Source: JAVBLP01 sp052034625
Lineage (GTDB): Bacteria; Elusimicrobiota; Endomicrobiia; Endomicrobiales; Endomicrobiaceae
Length of the DNA stretch: 64,000 nt
NCBI GenBank assembly: GCA_052034625.1
Contig: JBPOII010000012.1
Coordinates: forward strand, 1-64,000
Direction of reading: 5' to 3'
The notes under the pieces are model-generated. The model was given only the letters and a program-made list of their open reading frames with translations, did not search any database and had not been told where the DNA came from. Shown in pieces: positions 60,626 to 64,000 of the stretch. Position numbers and translations under genes: made by a program. The first letter of the stretch is position 1, and each line of letters begins with the position of its first letter.

Positions 60626-61533
60626 TGAAAATAAAAGATCTTAGAAAGAAAAAAATAGGCGTTCTATACGGCGGAGTTTCAAGCGAGAGAGAGATCTCGC
60701 TTAAATCCGGTAAAGCGGTCTTTAACGCTTTAAAGAAAATGAAATATAATGTTTGCGCAATAGATGTGGATAAAAATGCCGCAGATAAGATCAAAAAAGC
60801 AAAGATAGATATAGCTTATATTGTTTTACACGGACAGATGGGTGAAGACGGAACTATACAAGGCATGCTTGAAATTATGGGCATACCGTATACGGGCTGC
60901 GGTGTTTTTGCAAGCGCTGCATCTATGGATAAAGATATTTCGAAAACTCTTTTTAAAAGTGCCGGGATATTAACTCCAAAATGGTTCGTTTTAAGAAAGT
61001 ATGAGATGTTTCCTGAAATAAAGAATTATCCTGTAGTTGTAAAACCGGCTAATCAGGGTTCAGCTATCGGTATAAGCATAGTAAAAAAAGCTTCAGAATT
61101 TACTAAAGCAGTTAAAGAAGCCTTTAAATATGACAATGAGATTATTGTTGAAGAGTTTATTGAAGGCATTGAAATAACAGTCGGTGTTCTTGACGGAAAG
61201 GCACTTCCGGCCGTAGAGATAATTCCTAAAGGAAAATTTTACGATTTTAAATCAAAATATAAGACAGGCGGTTCACGCCACATAATTCCCGCAAGAATAA
61301 GTAAAAAAGCTTATTCTTTAGCACAGGAGTATGCACAAAGAGTTTTTAAAACTTTTAAATGCCGTGCTGTATGCAGAGTAGATATGATAGTCGATAAAAA
61401 AGACAGGGTTTGGGTGCTTGAAAACAATACTGTTCCGGGCATGACTGAAACATCGCTTTTACCTGATGAAGGTAAAGCGGCCGGATATACTTTTGAAGAT
61501 CTTATATTGAAGATATTAGAGTGTTCATTATAA
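60625..61533 (+). CDS. ddl: D-alanine-D-alanine ligase
   Basis: ATP-grasp enzyme joining two D-Ala for the peptidoglycan stem. The 302-residue protein has VLYGGVSSEREISLKSG, LHGQMGEDGTIQGMLE, GSAIGISIVKK, EEFIEGIEITVGVL, and the metal site VLENNTVPGMTETSLLP. The usual VNT-PG-MT is ENNTVPGMT here. One base separates it from ftsQ. Confidence 0.95.
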   Translation: MKIKDLRKKKIGVLYGGVSSEREISLKSGKAVFNALKKMKYNVCAIDVDKNAADKIKKAKIDIAYIVLHGQMGEDGTIQGMLEIMGIPYTGCGVFASAASMDKDISKTLFKSAGILTPKWFVLRKYEMFPEIKNYPVVVKPANQGSAIGISIVKKASEFTKAVKEAFKYDNEIIVEEFIEGIEITVGVLDGKALPAVEIIPKGKFYDFKSKYKTGGSRHIIPARISKKAYSLAQEYAQRVFKTFKCRAVCRVDMIVDKKDRVWVLENNTVPGMTETSLLPDEGKAAGYTFEDLILKILECSL

Positions 61534-61534
61534 T

Positions 61535-62356
61535 ATGGCAAGAAGAAGAAAATATTCTTATCGCAGAAGGGTTGCAATAAAACCGAGATACTCCTATCCT
61601 TCAAAGAAAGGAAGAAAACTCGGCAAGGCAGCAGTTTATCTTATACTTCTTGCATTATTCGTCTTTCTTATTTATCTTGGCGGCAAAAAAATAGTAGAGA
61701 TAGCATATGCAGCAGACAGTATGGAAATAAAAGATATTGAAGTTGTCGGCTGTAAAAATGTTACAAAAACTGAGATAAAGGCGCTTTTGCCGTTTAAAGT
61801 AGGCGATAATCTTTTGAAGGTTGATTTGGCAGCAGCCGCAAATGAAATAAAAAAAGTAAAACCCGAACTTAAGAATATTTCGATAAACAGACGCTGGCAG
61901 AAGGTCAGAGTGAAATTATATGAAAGGACTCCTGAAGCTTTCGTATATGTGGGGAAGGAACTTTACGGTATAGATTTTGAAGACAAGCCTTTCCCATTGC
62001 GCGGTTTTATGAGCGGAATGAAGATCCCCAAGATAATATATAAAACGAAAGAAGAGAGAGCAAAACTTTTAAAATTTATAAAACGATTTAAACCGGTTTG
62101 CAATGGTTTTCTTGATAATATAGAAGTCATAAAGTTTAGCAGCACAAATGATATTATTTTTGTAACTCATGACGATACAATAATTTATTGGGGCGATGAA
62201 AGGCCGGAATATCTTTCACATAAATTCGATAAATTTGAAAAAATATATGTTGATGCTATGTCAAAACATAAAAAAATTGAATATATTGATATGACACTTT
62301 ATGACTTGGGCAGGGCTGTTGTAAAACCTCAAACAGAAGAAATAACTGAAATTTAA
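61535..62356 (+). CDS. ftsQ: Cell division protein FtsQ
   Basis: A 273-residue bitopic divisome protein. A short very basic cytoplasmic head (RRRKYSYRRR), one span (about 34-55, YLILLALFVFLIYLGG), the POTRA domain starting at MEIKDIEVVGCKNVTKTEIKAL (cut), then the FtsQ beta domain (VKLYERTPEAFVYVGKELYGID). It would connect FtsL/FtsB with FtsA/FtsZ. Position and domains agree. Confidence 0.9.
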   Translation: MARRRKYSYRRRVAIKPRYSYPSKKGRKLGKAAVYLILLALFVFLIYLGGKKIVEIAYAADSMEIKDIEVVGCKNVTKTEIKALLPFKVGDNLLKVDLAAAANEIKKVKPELKNISINRRWQKVRVKLYERTPEAFVYVGKELYGIDFEDKPFPLRGFMSGMKIPKIIYKTKEERAKLLKFIKRFKPVCNGFLDNIEVIKFSSTNDIIFVTHDDTIIYWGDERPEYLSHKFDKFEKIYVDAMSKHKKIEYIDMTLYDLGRAVVKPQTEEITEI

Positions 62357-62371
62357 TAAAAGGAAATAAAA

Positions 62372-63613
62372 ATGGCAAAACAGATTCTTATAGCAGGTCT
62401 TGATATCGGAAGCAACAATGTATGTTGTGTTGCAGGAGCAAGAGATGAGGATGCCAGACTTATAAAAATACTTGGTGCGGCTAATGTTCCTTGCAGCGAC
62501 GGCATAAAAGCCGGTGCGGTTATCAATATTCAAGAAGCTGCAATGTCTATTGCCAGAGCTTTTGAAGATACGGAAAAAGCTGCTGGTAACCAGATAGGCA
62601 ATGTTGTTGCGGCTATAAGAGGAAGCTTTGTTGAAGCTAAGAACTCAAAAGGTGTAGCAAATATAAACCATTCTAACAGGGAAATTACAGAAGAGACTGT
62701 GGCCAATGCTTTAGACAGCGCCAGAAAGATGATAAAGATAGATACCGAACATGAGATCTTGCAGATAGTTCCAAGAGAATTTATACTTAATCAGCAAAGA
62801 GGCATACAAAATCCCATAGGCATGGAAGGAACTTTTATCGAAGTTGATGTGCATGCTCTTGTGGCTTCCAGCAGTAATATAGGAAATATCTTAAAAGCTA
62901 TGAATTCAGTTGATGTTCCTTGCGATGATAAAGTTTACGGTTATCTTGCCGCAAGCGATATACTGGTTACCAAAGAAGAAAAAGAGCTTGGCTGTCTGGT
63001 TATAGATTTTGGCGGACTTACTACCGGTATTGTGCATTATTCCGACGGGATAATAAGATACAGCAATGAAGTTCAGGTAGGGTCCGATTATATAACAAGA
63101 GATATTATGCATAAACTCAGAGCTTCTTTTGCTGTTTCTAAAGAGGTGAAAGAGATGTATGGTGCGGCTTTCGCTAATCCTGGACTTAAAAACACTGAAT
63201 TTGAATATAGAGGTGCAGACGGCAGAAGTACAAGAAAGTATGACAGAGCTCAGCTTGTTGAAATAATACAGCCTAGGATAGAGCAGATATTGTTCGTAAT
63301 TGAAGAGATGATGAAGAAGACGCCTTATGGAGGACAGTTTCTCTCAGGCGGGATAATACTTACAGGCGGAGGTTCCCTTCTTGAAGCTCTTCCCGAAGCT
63401 TTTGAAAAGTATTTTGGCTGTTCAGTGAGAATGGGAGTTCCAAATCCTGAAAAGATCGTCGGACCTCAAGAAATAGTTTCAAATCCGACGTATACTACGG
63501 CAATAGGTGCAATAGCATCTACTCTTTCAAGTGCCTATACGACATATTCATCCAAGTCTTCAGGTCCGGGGTTTTTTTCAAAATTAAGCAGATGGTTTGA
63601 GGAAACATTTTAA
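62372..63613 (+). CDS. ftsA: Cell division protein FtsA
   Basis: Actin-like ATPase that ties FtsZ to the membrane. The 413-residue protein has LIAGLDIGSNNVCCVAG, the SHS2 (1C) domain, VIDFGGLTTGIVHYSDG, GGIILTGGGSLLEALPEAF, and a C-terminal amphipathic helix (FFSKLSRWFEETF) that binds the membrane. Shine-Dalgarno AAAGGAAA before ATG. ftsZ begins at the base after its stop. Confidence 0.94.
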   Translation: MAKQILIAGLDIGSNNVCCVAGARDEDARLIKILGAANVPCSDGIKAGAVINIQEAAMSIARAFEDTEKAAGNQIGNVVAAIRGSFVEAKNSKGVANINHSNREITEETVANALDSARKMIKIDTEHEILQIVPREFILNQQRGIQNPIGMEGTFIEVDVHALVASSSNIGNILKAMNSVDVPCDDKVYGYLAASDILVTKEEKELGCLVIDFGGLTTGIVHYSDGIIRYSNEVQVGSDYITRDIMHKLRASFAVSKEVKEMYGAAFANPGLKNTEFEYRGADGRSTRKYDRAQLVEIIQPRIEQILFVIEEMMKKTPYGGQFLSGGIILTGGGSLLEALPEAFEKYFGCSVRMGVPNPEKIVGPQEIVSNPTYTTAIGAIASTLSSAYTTYSSKSSGPGFFSKLSRWFEETF

Positions 63614-64000
63614 ATGAAAATTATTTTGCCGACGGAAAATACTAACAGCGGTCAGCCTGCTCTGATAAAAGTAATAGGTGTCGGAGGAGGCGGCTCTAAT
63701 GCGGTTAACAGAATGATAGCCGCAAATGTTTCAGGCGTTGAATTTATTGCTGTAAATACAGATGTCCAAGTTTTAAGAGAGTCAGCGGCTCCTGTGAGAG
63801 TGCAGATTGGCGAGAGGATATCCAAAGGTCTTGGAGTCGGCGGCAATCCGGTAGTCGGACAGAAAGCTGCAGAAGAAAGTATGGATATAATCCGCGAGAC
63901 GGTAAAAGGTGCGGATATGGTTTTTGTAACAGCCGGAATGGGCGGCGGAACAGGTACAGGCGCGGCACCGATAGTTGCACAGATAGCACGTGCTGAAGGT
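63614..64000 (+). CDS. ftsZ: Cell division protein FtsZ (5' part, cut by window end)
   Basis: The first 129 residues of the tubulin-like GTPase that forms the division ring. Seen: KVIGVGGGGSNAVNRMI, FIAVNTDVQ, and the GTP-binding loop GMGGGTGTGAAP. The remainder is beyond the window. It follows ftsA without spacing (ATG at 63614). Confidence 0.96.
   Translation, partial: MKIILPTENTNSGQPALIKVIGVGGGGSNAVNRMIAANVSGVEFIAVNTDVQVLRESAAPVRVQIGERISKGLGVGGNPVVGQKAAEESMDIIRETVKGADMVFVTAGMGGGTGTGAAPIVAQIARAEG

Overview
The window is AT-rich, gene-dense bacterial chromosome from a Gram-negative-type organism. Signs of an outer envelope are an autotransporter-like barrel C-terminus ending in Phe, signal peptides on several TPR, MORN and Sel1 proteins, and a full moxR-bat cluster. 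It also has a peptidoglycan and division cluster (murC-murB-ddl-ftsQ-ftsA-ftsZ). Codon use is dominated by AGA (Arg), ATA (Ile) and AAA (Lys). The gene content and order (nadD-yqeK-LCP-like-rsfS, dprA-topA-xer, DUF4912 next to a GH57 branching enzyme, lysine-rich histone-H1-like proteins) fit Elusimicrobiota, perhaps Endomicrobia, but that placement is an inference from memory of such genomes and is not proven. No rRNA, tRNA, CRISPR array, prophage or insertion sequence was seen.

Layout. 1-5.2 kb: barrel protein end and terminator, proB coupled to a secreted MORN protein, then a convergent pair encoding a phosphorylase-fold protein and a spore-photoproduct-lyase-like radical SAM enzyme. 5.2-13.8 kb: UvrD/PcrA helicase, nitroreductase, argS, an exported beta-CASP metallo-beta-lactamase, archease, a membrane TPR protein and a DnaQ-like exonuclease. 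13.8-18.8 kb: a small HTH protein and a histone-H1-like protein, cysE, a 0.65-kb repeat-filled gap, and clpB behind a CIRCE operator. 18.9-24 kb: GT-C membrane protein, aconitase, proA. 24-32.4 kb: moxR, DUF58, a BatD-like protein and batA-batE. 32.4-35.6 kb: nadD, yqeK, an LCP-like protein, and rsfS with a long basic tail. 35.6-42.6 kb (minus strand): YgiQ-type radical SAM, then dprA-topA-xer and a protein with a UBA-like N-terminus. 42.7-46.5 kb: DUF4912, GH57 branching enzyme, GAF/HD-GYP. 46.6-54.5 kb: rsmI, argC, two Sel1 proteins, argJ, tsaC, glyA, TPR protein. 54.5-58.4 kb: SulP transporter, a GT2 glycosyltransferase, a candidate small RNA, queF. 58.4-64 kb: cell wall and division cluster, cut off inside ftsZ.

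Themes. (1) Several genes (proB, archease gene, cysE, uvrD, dprA) have good sigma70-type promoters whose -10 box lies only 6-10 bases before the start codon, implying leaderless mRNAs; others have strong Shine-Dalgarno sequences. (2) Intergenic gaps hold short palindromic repeats, including one family with constant flanks and a different hairpin in each copy, a 134-base foldback, and a hairpin repeated at 15.86 and 46.57 kb. (3) Lysine/alanine-rich basic tails recur on unrelated proteins (histone-like protein, RsfS, TopA, a Sel1 protein), and the RsfS tail has an 11-residue period. (4) Proline (proB, proA) and arginine (argC, argJ) pathway genes are scattered rather than grouped.
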